From Apilactobacillus apisilvae (GTDB lineage: Bacteria > Bacillota > Bacilli > Lactobacillales > Lactobacillaceae): a DNA stretch of 64,000 nt. The DNA lies in assembly GCF_023380225.1 (NCBI RefSeq), contig NZ_CP093362.1, forward strand, positions 62,001-126,000. The letters run 5' to 3'. Below the pieces are notes generated by a model. It saw only the letters and a list, made by a program, of their open reading frames with translations, made no database searches and was not told the DNA's origin. Below, one piece after another: positions 56,287 to 64,000 of this stretch; within the stretch, counting starts at the first letter, position 1; each line of letters opens with the position of its first letter. A program made the translations under genes and the position numbers.

Positions 56287-57635
56287 TATTCCATACCTCC
56301 CTTAATATATCCTTTTTCAGCAAAATCTTTTCTAAGTTGAAGCATTGCCGTATAAGTTGCTAGAATGTAAACCTTTTTAGTGGGTAAGTTTGGAATGTCT
56401 TTAACGACTTTTTCTAAATCAGGCTCAACTTCATGAAGCTTTTCATCAACACCCGCGACTTTTAGTCTGAATGTAATATCGCGATATCTTTCGCCACCAG
56501 TTATGAATTTTTTGATTGGCATTTGGTTTAATCTTTCAAATTCACCATCCCAAATCCAACTAGTGTCAATTCCATCGGCATAGTTAGCATTCAATAATCC
56601 AATAAATGAGAAATCTTCTTGTTCTTTACTAATCATATCAATAACTTGGTTCAAACCGACCGGATTCTTGACTAAAATCAATGTGACATCTTTACCTTCT
56701 ACATTAATTTGTTCTTGCCGACCAAAAACTCGTTCGTTTGATTGAAATGCTGTTGCTGCTTCTTTAGCTTCAATTCCCAAAAATCTTCCAACAGAATAAG
56801 CTGCTAAAGCGTTATAAATATTATAAACACCACCAATTCCGATTGAAAGCTCTTGGCCATCAACGATAAATTGAGATGAATTAGGTGTTAATTGACCTAA
56901 TTTAGTTAATTCATGATTTAAAACCGGACGCTTGAAGCCACAATGTGGACAAAAATAGTTACCTAAGTTGGCATAACTAATATAACGATAATGTAGAATG
57001 TTTTGACACTTAGGACATAAGATACCATCAGTGTTAGGTTCTGCTTTAATATCATTTTCATCATCATGATTTTTAAATCCATAATAAATTTTAGGGTTAG
57101 GTAAGTCAACGGAGTTAAAAATAGGGGCATCTCCATTAGCAATAATAGTTGCCTTTGGAGCTAATTTAATCCCATCAATGATTTTTTTATAAGTAGTATA
57201 GATCTCACCGTAACGATCCATCTGATCACGAAATATATTGGTACAAACAAATGCAATAGGTTTAATGTATTTAGTTAATTTAATAACATTAGCTTCATCC
57301 ACTTCAAGTACTGCCAAGGGACGTTTGCTTTTATTATTTTTTGCTTTTAAAAAAGTTGTAACTAAACCTTGTTCCATATTAGAACCAGAAGGATTTGTTA
57401 AAACGTTTTCGTATTTTTGTTTTAATACTTGGACAGTAAGTGCAGTTGTAAGGGTTTTACCGTTGGTTCCTGTAATAACAACAACATCATAGTTTTTACC
57501 TAGATGTTTTAAAATTTCAGGATCAATGGCAGTAGTTATTTTACCAGGTAATGAACTTCCACCATGCATGAAAGTATGTAAAAACCAATATGATGATTTT
57601 CCAGCAAAAGTTGCTAATTCGCTTCTAAGTGACAT
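56286..57635 (-). CDS. murT: lipid II isoglutaminyl synthase, Mur ligase-like subunit MurT
   Basis: A 449-residue Mur ligase-like enzyme that amidates the alpha-carboxyl of D-Glu in lipid II, using ATP and ammonia from GatD. ATG 57635 is eight bases after AAGGAG; the GTG at 57644 overlaps the site. It has the P-loop TGTNGKTLTT, an inserted zinc ribbon with CPKC and CPHC (characteristic of MurT), and the C-terminal DUF1727 region. It is transcribed divergently from tdk. Confidence 0.94.
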   Translation of the reverse strand: MSLRSELATFAGKSSYWFLHTFMHGGSSLPGKITTAIDPEILKHLGKNYDVVVITGTNGKTLTTALTVQVLKQKYENVLTNPSGSNMEQGLVTTFLKAKNNKSKRPLAVLEVDEANVIKLTKYIKPIAFVCTNIFRDQMDRYGEIYTTYKKIIDGIKLAPKATIIANGDAPIFNSVDLPNPKIYYGFKNHDDENDIKAEPNTDGILCPKCQNILHYRYISYANLGNYFCPHCGFKRPVLNHELTKLGQLTPNSSQFIVDGQELSIGIGGVYNIYNALAAYSVGRFLGIEAKEAATAFQSNERVFGRQEQINVEGKDVTLILVKNPVGLNQVIDMISKEQEDFSFIGLLNANYADGIDTSWIWDGEFERLNQMPIKKFITGGERYRDITFRLKVAGVDEKLHEVEPDLEKVVKDIPNLPTKKVYILATYTAMLQLRKDFAEKGYIKGGME

Positions 57636-57808
57636 TAAACGCACTCCTTATTGATGTAATATCAAAAATTTTATCATACTTTACTATTATAGACCGTAAA
57701 ATTGCATATAAGTATTTCAATTTCATTAACTTTATTTCATACTATCGAAATTACTTTATAAATCAGCTATAATAATAATGAAAATAAAAAGAGAAAGCGA
57801 GTTGTACC

Positions 57809-58393
57809 ATGGCTCAACTATATTATCGTTACGGAGCAATGAATAGTGGTAAAACAATTGAAATTATCAAAGTTGCTCATAATTATGAGGAACAGGGTAA
57901 ATCAGTTATTATTATGACTAGTGCTCTTGATACAAGAGAAGAAAGAGGAACTGTTTCTTCAAGAGTAGGTTTAAGTAGAAGTGCTCATGTAATTGATGAA
58001 GATTCAAATTGTTTGGAAATGGTAAAATCTATTAATTCAGATGCTAGCTGTATTCTAGTGGATGAGGCACAATTTTTAAGTAAAGAGAATGTTTTTCAAT
58101 TAGCTAAAATTGTCGATGAAATGAATATACCAGTGATTGCTTTTGGGCTAAAAAATGATTTTCAAAATAATTTATTTGAAGGATCCGAAAATCTGCTCCT
58201 TTATGCAGATAAAATTGAAGAAATGAAAACAATTTGTTGGTTCTGTGGTAGAAAAGCAATTATGAATTTGCGTTTTCATGATGGTAAACCAGTTTATGAA
58301 GGTGAACAAATTCAAGTCGGTGGTAATGAGTCTTATTATCCAGTTTGTCGAAAACATTACTTTAATCCACCATTACATTTAATCGGAAAGTGA
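57809..58393 (+). CDS. tdk: thymidine kinase
   Basis: It phosphorylates thymidine to dTMP with ATP. The 194-residue type II enzyme has the P-loop YGAMNSGKT, the DEAQFL motif (catalytic Glu nearby) and a zinc lasso, with CWFCGRKA and a downstream Cys in PVCRKHY. The ribosome site is weak (GAAAGCGAG). It is 13 bp upstream of prfA, and the tdk-prfA-prmC-tsaC-glyA-upp-atp order is standard in Firmicutes. Confidence 0.95.
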   Translation: MAQLYYRYGAMNSGKTIEIIKVAHNYEEQGKSVIIMTSALDTREERGTVSSRVGLSRSAHVIDEDSNCLEMVKSINSDASCILVDEAQFLSKENVFQLAKIVDEMNIPVIAFGLKNDFQNNLFEGSENLLLYADKIEEMKTICWFCGRKAIMNLRFHDGKPVYEGEQIQVGGNESYYPVCRKHYFNPPLHLIGK

Positions 58394-58406
58394 GGATATT
58401 AATTTT

Positions 58407-59489
58407 ATGGACGAAATATTTGAAAAGCTACAAGCAGTTGTAGATCGTTATGATGAATTAAACGAATTAATCAGTGATCCTGAAGTTATAGCTGATACTA
58501 AGCGCTTTATGGAGTTATCTAAGGAAGAAGGTAGTTTAAGAGATATTGTTGGGGAATTCAACAAGTATAAAAAAATTACTTCTCAATTAGATGAAGACAA
58601 AGAAATGCTAGCTGAAAAGTTAGATGAAGATATGAACGAAATGATTAAGAGTGAAATTAGTGATTTAGAAACTCAAAAAGAAGCTCTTGAAGAAAAAATG
58701 AAAATTATGTTACTACCCAAAGATCCTAATGATGATAAAAATATTATTATGGAAATCCATGGTGCTGCTGGTGGTGACGAAGGAAGCCTTTTTGCAGCTG
58801 ATTTATATGATATGTACATTCGCTATGCTGAAAAGCAGGGCTGGAAAACTTCTATTATTGATGAAAGTGCTACCGAGGTTGGTGGCTTCAAAGAAATTGC
58901 TATTATGATTCAAGGAGAAAAGGTTTACTCTAAATTAAAGTTTGAAAATGGTGCCCATCGAGTTCAACGTGTGCCTTCTACTGAATCCGCTGGTCGTATT
59001 CATACTTCAACTGCAACCGTTGGTGTAATGCCTGAAGCAGAAGATGTTGATATTGATATTGATCCTAAAGACATTAAAACTGATGTTTATCGTGCATCTG
59101 GTGCTGGTGGACAACATGTTAACAAAACCTCATCTGCAGTTAGAATGACCCATTCACCAACAGGAATTGTTGTTGCAATGCAAGATGAACGTTCTCAACA
59201 ACAAAATCGTGCAAAAGCAATGCAAGTTTTAAAAGCACGTGTTTTTGATTATTATCAACAACAAGAAGAAGATAAGTATGATTCTGAAAGAAAAGCTGCT
59301 GTTGGTACTGGTGATCGTTCTGAAAGAATTAGAACATATAACTATCCACAAAATCGTGTAACTGATCATCGTATTGGCTTAACACTTAATAAGTTGGACA
59401 AAGTTATGAATGGAGATTTGGACGAAATCATTGATGCTTTAATCGTTTCTGACCAAGCTAAGAAGTTGGAGCAATTAAAGAATGAATAA
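58407..59489 (+). CDS. prfA: peptide chain release factor 1
   Basis: It recognises UAA and UAG stop codons and triggers peptide release. The 360-residue protein has the GGQ motif in [12 protein letters not shown] (methylated by PrmC, encoded next) and the tripeptide anticodon region [14 protein letters not shown], where PST replaces the more usual PxT forms such as PAT or PVT. The coiled N-terminal domain is Glu/Lys-rich. It overlaps prmC by eight bases. Confidence 0.96.
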   Translation: MDEIFEKLQAVVDRYDELNELISDPEVIADTKRFMELSKEEGSLRDIVGEFNKYKKITSQLDEDKEMLAEKLDEDMNEMIKSEISDLETQKEALEEKMKIMLLPKDPNDDKNIIMEIHGAAGGDEGSLFAADLYDMYIRYAEKQGWKTSIIDESATEVGGFKEIAIMIQGEKVYSKLKFENGAHRVQRVPSTESAGRIHTSTATVGVMPEAEDVDIDIDPKDIKTDVYRASGAGGQHVNKTSSAVRMTHSPTGIVVAMQDERSQQQNRAKAMQVLKARVFDYYQQQEEDKYDSERKAAVGTGDRSERIRTYNYPQNRVTDHRIGLTLNKLDKVMNGDLDEIIDALIVSDQAKKLEQLKNE

Positions 59490-60324
59490 AATGACATACT
59501 TTGAAGCCCAAAAAAGGGCTTCTTTGTGTATAGAGAGCAAAAATATGGATTCATCAGTTGCTAAGTATTTAATGATGGAACGTTTTAATTTTGATAACAC
59601 TCATTTATTATTACATTATCGTGATGAAATGAGTTTGGAAGATAATAAACAATACTTTAGTGATATTGATAAATATATAGAGGGTTATCCACCACAATAT
59701 ATTGTTAGTAAAGCTCCATTTTTTGGACATGAATTTTATGTGGATAATAATGTTTTAATTCCACGCCCAGAAACTGAAGAATTAGTTGAATGGGTTCTTT
59801 CTGATTATCAAAATCAATCTAATTTAAGATTACTAGACATGGGTACTGGTAGTGGAGCAATTGCGATTGCTTTAAAATTAGAACATCCCAATTGGCAGTT
59901 ATCGGCTGCTGATATTTCTTTAGGAGCACTATTAGTTGCACAAAAAAATGCAGAAAATTATAACGTTGATATTAACTTTATTCATAGTGATTTGTTTAAT
60001 AAGATAGATAATCATTATGAGGTAATTGTTAGTAATCCTCCATATATTGCTGATGATGAGCTTAAGTATATGGATGAAAGTGTTATTAATTATGAGCCAC
60101 ACGAAGCGTTATTTGCTGATGATAATGGTTTGCTAATGTATCGAAAAATTGCAGATCATATAAAAAAAGTGGCTTCTAAAAAACATGGTTGTCTTTATCT
60201 AGAAATTGGTTTTAAGCAAAAAAATGCAGTTGTTGATATTTTTATTAATAAAGTTCCAAGTGCTATTATTACGACAAAAAATGATTTTTATGGTAATCCC
60301 AGAATGATAAGGGTCAAATATTAA
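59482..60324 (+). CDS. prmC: release factor glutamine methyltransferase PrmC
   Basis: It methylates the GGQ glutamine of release factors with S-adenosylmethionine. The 280-residue enzyme has an N-terminal helical domain (substrate recognition), then the SAM fold with [15 protein letters not shown] and the catalytic NPPY in [10 protein letters not shown]. The start ATG 59482 lies inside prfA; ATG 59491, just after the prfA stop, is an alternative. Coupled translation with its substrate is expected. Confidence 0.94.
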   Translation: MNKMTYFEAQKRASLCIESKNMDSSVAKYLMMERFNFDNTHLLLHYRDEMSLEDNKQYFSDIDKYIEGYPPQYIVSKAPFFGHEFYVDNNVLIPRPETEELVEWVLSDYQNQSNLRLLDMGTGSGAIAIALKLEHPNWQLSAADISLGALLVAQKNAENYNVDINFIHSDLFNKIDNHYEVIVSNPPYIADDELKYMDESVINYEPHEALFADDNGLLMYRKIADHIKKVASKKHGCLYLEIGFKQKNAVVDIFINKVPSAIITTKNDFYGNPRMIRVKY

Positions 60325-60340
60325 AAGGAAAGTGTTAATT

Positions 60341-61363
60341 ATGGATACAAAAATTTATACTAAAAAAGATTTAAAATTGGCTGCAAAAGATATTAATGAT
60401 GGTGAATTGGTATCCTTTCCGACTGAAACAGTTTATGGTTTAGGTGCTGATGCAACTAATGAAATAGCTGTAAAAGCTGTTTATGCTGCAAAAGGGCGAC
60501 CAAGTGATAATCCTTTAATTGTGCATGTGGATGGACCTAATATGGTTAAAAAATATGCCCAACCATTATCTCCTGAAGCACAAAGCTTGTTGGATACTTT
60601 TTGGCCAGGACCATTGACCATTATTTTTAAATTAAAGCCTAACGTTTTATCTAAAGCCGTTACTGGTGGACTAGATACAGCTGCCTTTAGGAATCCTAAT
60701 AACGATGTAACTTTATCATTAATCAGAGAAGCTGGGGTTCCGATTGTTGGACCTTCAGCTAATACCTCTGGAAAGCCTAGTCCAACTAAGGCAGAACATG
60801 TTTATCATGACTTAAAGGGTAAAATTTCTGGTATTTTAGATGATGGCGAATCTAAATATGGAGTTGAATCAACCGTTTTGGATATGTCAACTGATACTCC
60901 TGCTATTTTAAGACCTGGAGCAATTACATCAACGGAAATTGAAAAAGTAATTAATAAGCCAGTGTTGGATCAAAGAACTAAAGTTGCTGATAATCAAGTT
61001 CCTAAAGCTCCTGGAATGAAATACAAACATTATGCACCAAATGCTCAAGTTTATATTGTGGATAATGAAGATGAATGGAAAAGTTCAGTTAAATGGGCTG
61101 CAGAACAAAATCATCCAGTAGGAATTATGGCTGATAATAAAAATATTGATAAATATGATTGGTCAGATAATGTTGAAACTTTTAGCCTAGGTGACAACGT
61201 TAATTCTGCTAGTCATTTACTATTTGCTGGCCTAAGACATTTTGACAATGAACCCGAAGTTAAATCTATTTTAACGCAAGCATTTTCTTCTGATGGTATT
61301 GGGGAAGCTTATATGAATCGATTAAATAAATCAGCTGGCCAAGTTCATTTTAATTTGAAATAG
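60341..61363 (+). CDS. tsaC: threonylcarbamoyl-AMP synthase (TsaC/Sua5 type)
   Basis: It makes threonylcarbamoyl-AMP from threonine, bicarbonate and ATP, the first step of t6A tRNA modification. ATG 60341 is preferred to the GTG at 60332 next to AAGGAAAG; the product has 340 residues. The YrdC domain is N-terminal (FPTETVYGLGADA, KGRPSDNPL, PSANTSGKPSPT) and a linker leads to a C-terminal Sua5 domain (APGMKYKHYAP). TsaE is encoded at 11951-12418. Confidence 0.94.
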   Translation: MDTKIYTKKDLKLAAKDINDGELVSFPTETVYGLGADATNEIAVKAVYAAKGRPSDNPLIVHVDGPNMVKKYAQPLSPEAQSLLDTFWPGPLTIIFKLKPNVLSKAVTGGLDTAAFRNPNNDVTLSLIREAGVPIVGPSANTSGKPSPTKAEHVYHDLKGKISGILDDGESKYGVESTVLDMSTDTPAILRPGAITSTEIEKVINKPVLDQRTKVADNQVPKAPGMKYKHYAPNAQVYIVDNEDEWKSSVKWAAEQNHPVGIMADNKNIDKYDWSDNVETFSLGDNVNSASHLLFAGLRHFDNEPEVKSILTQAFSSDGIGEAYMNRLNKSAGQVHFNLK

Positions 61364-61442
61364 TAATGCAATTTCTGTAGTTGTATTCTATAATTTAGTT
61401 GTAACTTATATTTAGTAACCTATATTTAGAGGAGAGAACGCC

Positions 61443-62684
61443 ATGAATTATGATTATGTAAATACAGATAAGGAATTATGGAATGCTATTCACGATGAAA
61501 AGGATCGACAAGAACATACAATCGAACTGATTGCTTCTGAAAATATTGCATCTAATGCCGTAATGGCAGCACAAGGTTCTGTCTTAACTAATAAGTATGC
61601 TGAAGGTTACCCTGGTAAAAGATACTATGGAGGCTGTGAATTTGTCGATGTATCTGAACAACTTGCTATCGACCGTGCTAAAAATCTATTTGGTGCTGAA
61701 TATGTTAATGTTCAGCCTCATTCAGGCTCACAAGCTAATCAAGCTGCTTATGCTGCATTTTTAAAACCTGGTGATAAAATTCTAGGAATGGATCTAAATG
61801 CAGGTGGACATTTAACTCACGGTGCTAAGGTTAATTTTTCTGGTAAAATTTACAAGTCATATTCTTATGGATTAGATCCAAAAACTGAAGAATTAAATTA
61901 CGATAAAATTTTAGAAGAGGCTAAAGAAATCAAACCTCAACTGATTGTTGCTGGTGCTTCAGCCTATAGTCGTATTATTGATTGGAATAAGTTTAGAGAA
62001 ATTGCTGATGCGGTTGGTGCATATTTAATGGTTGATATGGCACATATTGCTGGTTTAGTTGCAACGGGATTTCATCCAAGTCCAATTGGAATTGCTGATG
62101 TAGTTACTACTACCACCCATAAGACCTTACGAGGACCTCGTGGTGGAATGATTTTATCTCAAGAAAAATACGGCAAAAAAATAAATTCATCATTATTTCC
62201 AGGAACACAAGGTGGTCCGCTAGAACATGTTGTTGCAGGTAAAGCAGCTTGTTTTTTTGAAGACTTACAACCTGCGTTCAAGGATTACTGTCAACAAGTA
62301 ATTAAAAATGCTCAAGCAATGGCCGATGAATTTAATAAATCCTCAAATATTAAAGTAGTTTCTGGCGGAACTGATAATCATTTAATGGTTTTAGATTTAA
62401 CTAACACTTCACTAAATGGTAAGGAAACACAAGCGTTACTAGATACATTGAAAATTACAACTAACAAGGAAGCTATTCCTAATGAAAAATTAAGTCCATT
62501 TGTTACTAGTGGATTAAGATTAGGCACTCCTGCGATTACTTCTCGTGGATTTAACGAAGAAGATTCTCGAAAAGTTGCTAAGTTAATTATTAAAGCAATT
62601 GATAATCATGATAATCAAGACATTTTAAATGAAGTAGAGACACAAGTTAGTCAACTAACTGGGAAACATCCAATTTTTAACTAG
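61443..62684 (+). CDS. glyA: serine hydroxymethyltransferase
   Basis: It interconverts serine plus tetrahydrofolate and glycine plus methylene-THF, the main source of one-carbon units. The 413-residue product has the standard active-site blocks [23 protein letters not shown], the PLP lysine in [24 protein letters not shown] and [20 protein letters not shown] precedes the ATG. It is part of the usual glyA-upp-atp region. Unlike the divergent paralogue at 39052-40272 it has no T-box leader. Confidence 0.96.
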   Translation: MNYDYVNTDKELWNAIHDEKDRQEHTIELIASENIASNAVMAAQGSVLTNKYAEGYPGKRYYGGCEFVDVSEQLAIDRAKNLFGAEYVNVQPHSGSQANQAAYAAFLKPGDKILGMDLNAGGHLTHGAKVNFSGKIYKSYSYGLDPKTEELNYDKILEEAKEIKPQLIVAGASAYSRIIDWNKFREIADAVGAYLMVDMAHIAGLVATGFHPSPIGIADVVTTTTHKTLRGPRGGMILSQEKYGKKINSSLFPGTQGGPLEHVVAGKAACFFEDLQPAFKDYCQQVIKNAQAMADEFNKSSNIKVVSGGTDNHLMVLDLTNTSLNGKETQALLDTLKITTNKEAIPNEKLSPFVTSGLRLGTPAITSRGFNEEDSRKVAKLIIKAIDNHDNQDILNEVETQVSQLTGKHPIFN

Positions 62685-62701
62685 AATCGAGGTATGATTA
62701 A

Positions 62702-63334
62702 ATGGGTAAGTTTGAAGTTATGAATCATCCATTGATTCAACATAAACTGACTATTATTAGAAATGAAAATTGTGGGACTCGTGAATTTAGAGAAGTAGTT
62801 AATGAAATTGCTACTCTTTTAGCATTCGAAGTTTCTCGTGACATGCCACTAGAAGATGTTGATGTGAAAACTCCTGAAGGAATTGCGCATGCAAAACAAC
62901 TAACTGGTAAAAAACTAGCAGTTGTTCCAATTTTAAGAGCCGGTATTGGGATGGTAGATGGAATTTTAAGCCTAATTCCCGCAGCTAAGGTTGGTCATAT
63001 TGGAATGTATCGTGATGAAGAAACCTTTGAACCACATGAATATTTTGTTAAATTACCTAGTGATATTGATAAAAGACAAATATTTGTTGTAGATCCAATG
63101 TTAGCAACTGGTGGTTCTGCTATTATGGCAGTTGATGCATTAGTTAAAAGGGGAGTTCCTGAAGAAAATATTAAATTTGTTTGTTTAGTAGCTGCTCCAG
63201 AAGGTGTGAAGGCCTTACAATATGCACATCCTAATATTGATATTTATTCTGCGGCATTAGATGACCACTTAGATCATGGATATATTGTTCCTGGTTTAGG
63301 GGATGCTGGTGACAGATTATTTGGGACCAGATAA
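62702..63334 (+). CDS. upp: uracil phosphoribosyltransferase
   Basis: It salvages uracil to UMP with PRPP. The 210-residue enzyme has the PRPP loop [22 protein letters not shown] and the uracil-binding C-terminus [21 protein letters not shown] precedes the ATG. It lies 17 bp after glyA and is probably co-transcribed; a terminator separates it from the ATP synthase operon. Confidence 0.97.
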   Translation: MGKFEVMNHPLIQHKLTIIRNENCGTREFREVVNEIATLLAFEVSRDMPLEDVDVKTPEGIAHAKQLTGKKLAVVPILRAGIGMVDGILSLIPAAKVGHIGMYRDEETFEPHEYFVKLPSDIDKRQIFVVDPMLATGGSAIMAVDALVKRGVPEENIKFVCLVAAPEGVKALQYAHPNIDIYSAALDDHLDHGYIVPGLGDAGDRLFGTR

Positions 63335-63342
63335 TCTGTTTT

Positions 63343-63378
63343 AGAACTTATTGCTTTTTGCAGTAAGTTCTTTTTTTG
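63343..63378 (+). terminator. rho-independent terminator after upp
   Basis: AGAACTTATTGC pairs with GCAGTAAGTTCT, followed by T7. Confidence 0.92.
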
Positions 63379-63437
63379 TATATAATATTACTAATTAATT
63401 TACATATTTTTTATTTATGTTAATTAGTTTTTTGCTT

Positions 63438-63542
63438 TGAAATAACTGCCGAATGGTGGTAAGATTTTAATGTATTTTGTAATAAAAATACATCATCTTA
63501 GAATTCATACTTACATCATTATTATTAATGATGTATAGTAAG
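63438..63542 (+). promoter_or_regulatory. promoter and leader of the atp operon
   Basis: The promoter is -35 TTGAAA (63438-63443), 17 bases, -10 TAAGAT (63461-63466). The leader holds TACATCAT at 63489-63496 and again at 63512-63519, the latter pairing with ATGATGTA at 63528-63535; outer CTTAC/GTAAG extends the hairpin, just upstream of AGGGGTGAT. Confidence 0.5.
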
Positions 63543-63563
63543 CTAAGAAAAGGGGTGATATTC

Positions 63564-64000
63564 TGTGGATGAACCTATTTCTACATTTAAGCTCTTTGGA
63601 CTAACCTTTGACGTTGGTAACATGGTTTCTCTTGTTGTAGTTGCTGCAATTGTATTTTTCTTTGTATTCGCATTATCTAGAAAATTACAAATGATACCTA
63701 CCAAGAAGCAAAACATATTAGAAATGATCGTTGAATATACCAATGGATTGTCTACCAATTCACTTTCAGCAAAGAATGCTAAGCCATATGGATTATATGC
63801 ATTTGTGCTATTTGTGTTCTTGTTCATATCTAACCAACTAGGTTTATTCTTGGAAATTGCTTATAATGGGGTTACTTATGTAAAAAGTCCCACTTCCAAC
63901 CCAATTGTTACAATGACATTGGCTGTAATGGCTTTGGGTCTGGCTCATTTTGCAGGAGTTTCAAAATTAGGTTTTAAAGGGTACTTTAAGAGTACTTACT
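63564..64000 (+). CDS. atpB: F1Fo ATP synthase subunit a (N-terminal part)
   Basis: The reading frame opens at GTG 63564 after AGGGGTGAT and runs off the right edge after 145 codons. It starts VDEPISTFKLFGLTFDVGN (GTG read as Met) and has two or three hydrophobic spans; the block YTNGLSTNSL and the loop FVLFVFLFISNQLGLF match subunit a of lactobacilli. The essential Arg lies beyond the edge. Subunit a forms the proton half-channels; in fermenting lactic acid bacteria the enzyme mainly pumps protons out. Position after upp is the Firmicute norm. Confidence 0.93.

Overview
The window is about 64 kb of AT-rich DNA (roughly one third G+C by eye) with TTG/GTG starts, strong AGGAGG-type ribosome sites, two T-box leaders, a CtsR box, MurT/GatD, CdaA/CdaR and a TagH-like ATPase. 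This points to a low-GC Firmicute of the Lactobacillaceae. A fructophilic or insect/plant-associated genus such as Fructilactobacillus or Apilactobacillus would fit, but that is a guess. Almost everything is chromosomal core; the only mobile element seen is one intact IS1182-like insertion sequence.

Layout. 1-5.2 kb: the start of clpP (reverse) with a CtsR operator, tRNA-Arg(CCG), then the lower-glycolysis genes gap, pgk, tpiA and eno. No cggR regulator precedes gap, and hairpin terminators separate several of these genes. 5.3-13.5 kb: a CLC chloride/proton exchanger, secG-rnr-smpB (secretion, RNA decay, trans-translation), ung, pta-tsaE-GNAT and a small DEDDh exonuclease. 13.6-18.9 kb: murB, a CPA1 sodium/proton antiporter, the IS element and a DUF1361 membrane protein. 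19-24.2 kb: cdaA-cdaR-glmM (c-di-AMP synthesis coupled to amino-sugar supply), then glmS. 24.3-34.7 kb: a 40-residue basic ORF, a secreted GH73 autolysin, an orphan TagH-like ATPase, a CPA2 antiporter, Kup potassium uptake, an ArsB/SLC13-type permease, glucose dehydrogenase, CorA and a 47-residue single-span ORF. 34.7-41.8 kb: a GlcU-type sugar uptake gene with a candidate cre site, a MarR/MFS pair, an aminotransferase, a divergent serine hydroxymethyltransferase behind a glycine T-box, and an atypical Nramp transporter. 41.9-50.8 kb: asnS behind an Asn T-box, a YbjQ protein, an 18-residue ORF, a P-type ATPase, a lipoprotein, a phosphatase, tmRNA with an unusual tag, a C39-like protein lacking the catalytic Cys, and tRNA-Glu(CTC) and tRNA-Gln(CTG). 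50.9-64 kb: a heterodimeric ABC exporter, a serine hydrolase, murT-gatD, tdk-prfA-prmC-tsaC-glyA-upp, and the start of the ATP synthase operon (atpB).

How the genes fit together. Three themes recur. The first is cell-wall precursor supply (glmM, glmS, murB, murT/gatD, autolysin, TagH). The second is ion and turgor control around c-di-AMP (cdaA/cdaR, Kup, two cation/proton antiporters, CLC, CorA, Nramp, P-type ATPase). The third is translation quality and tRNA-sensing regulation (smpB plus ssrA, prfA/prmC, tsaE/tsaC, T-boxes). I see no CRISPR array, prophage or obvious new defence system. The most unusual items are the glycine T-box-controlled SHMT paralogue, the short tmRNA tag, the Nramp gene without a normal start codon, the P-type ATPase with altered M6 residues, the Cys-less C39-like protein and the IS whose transposase frame reads through its own terminal repeat.
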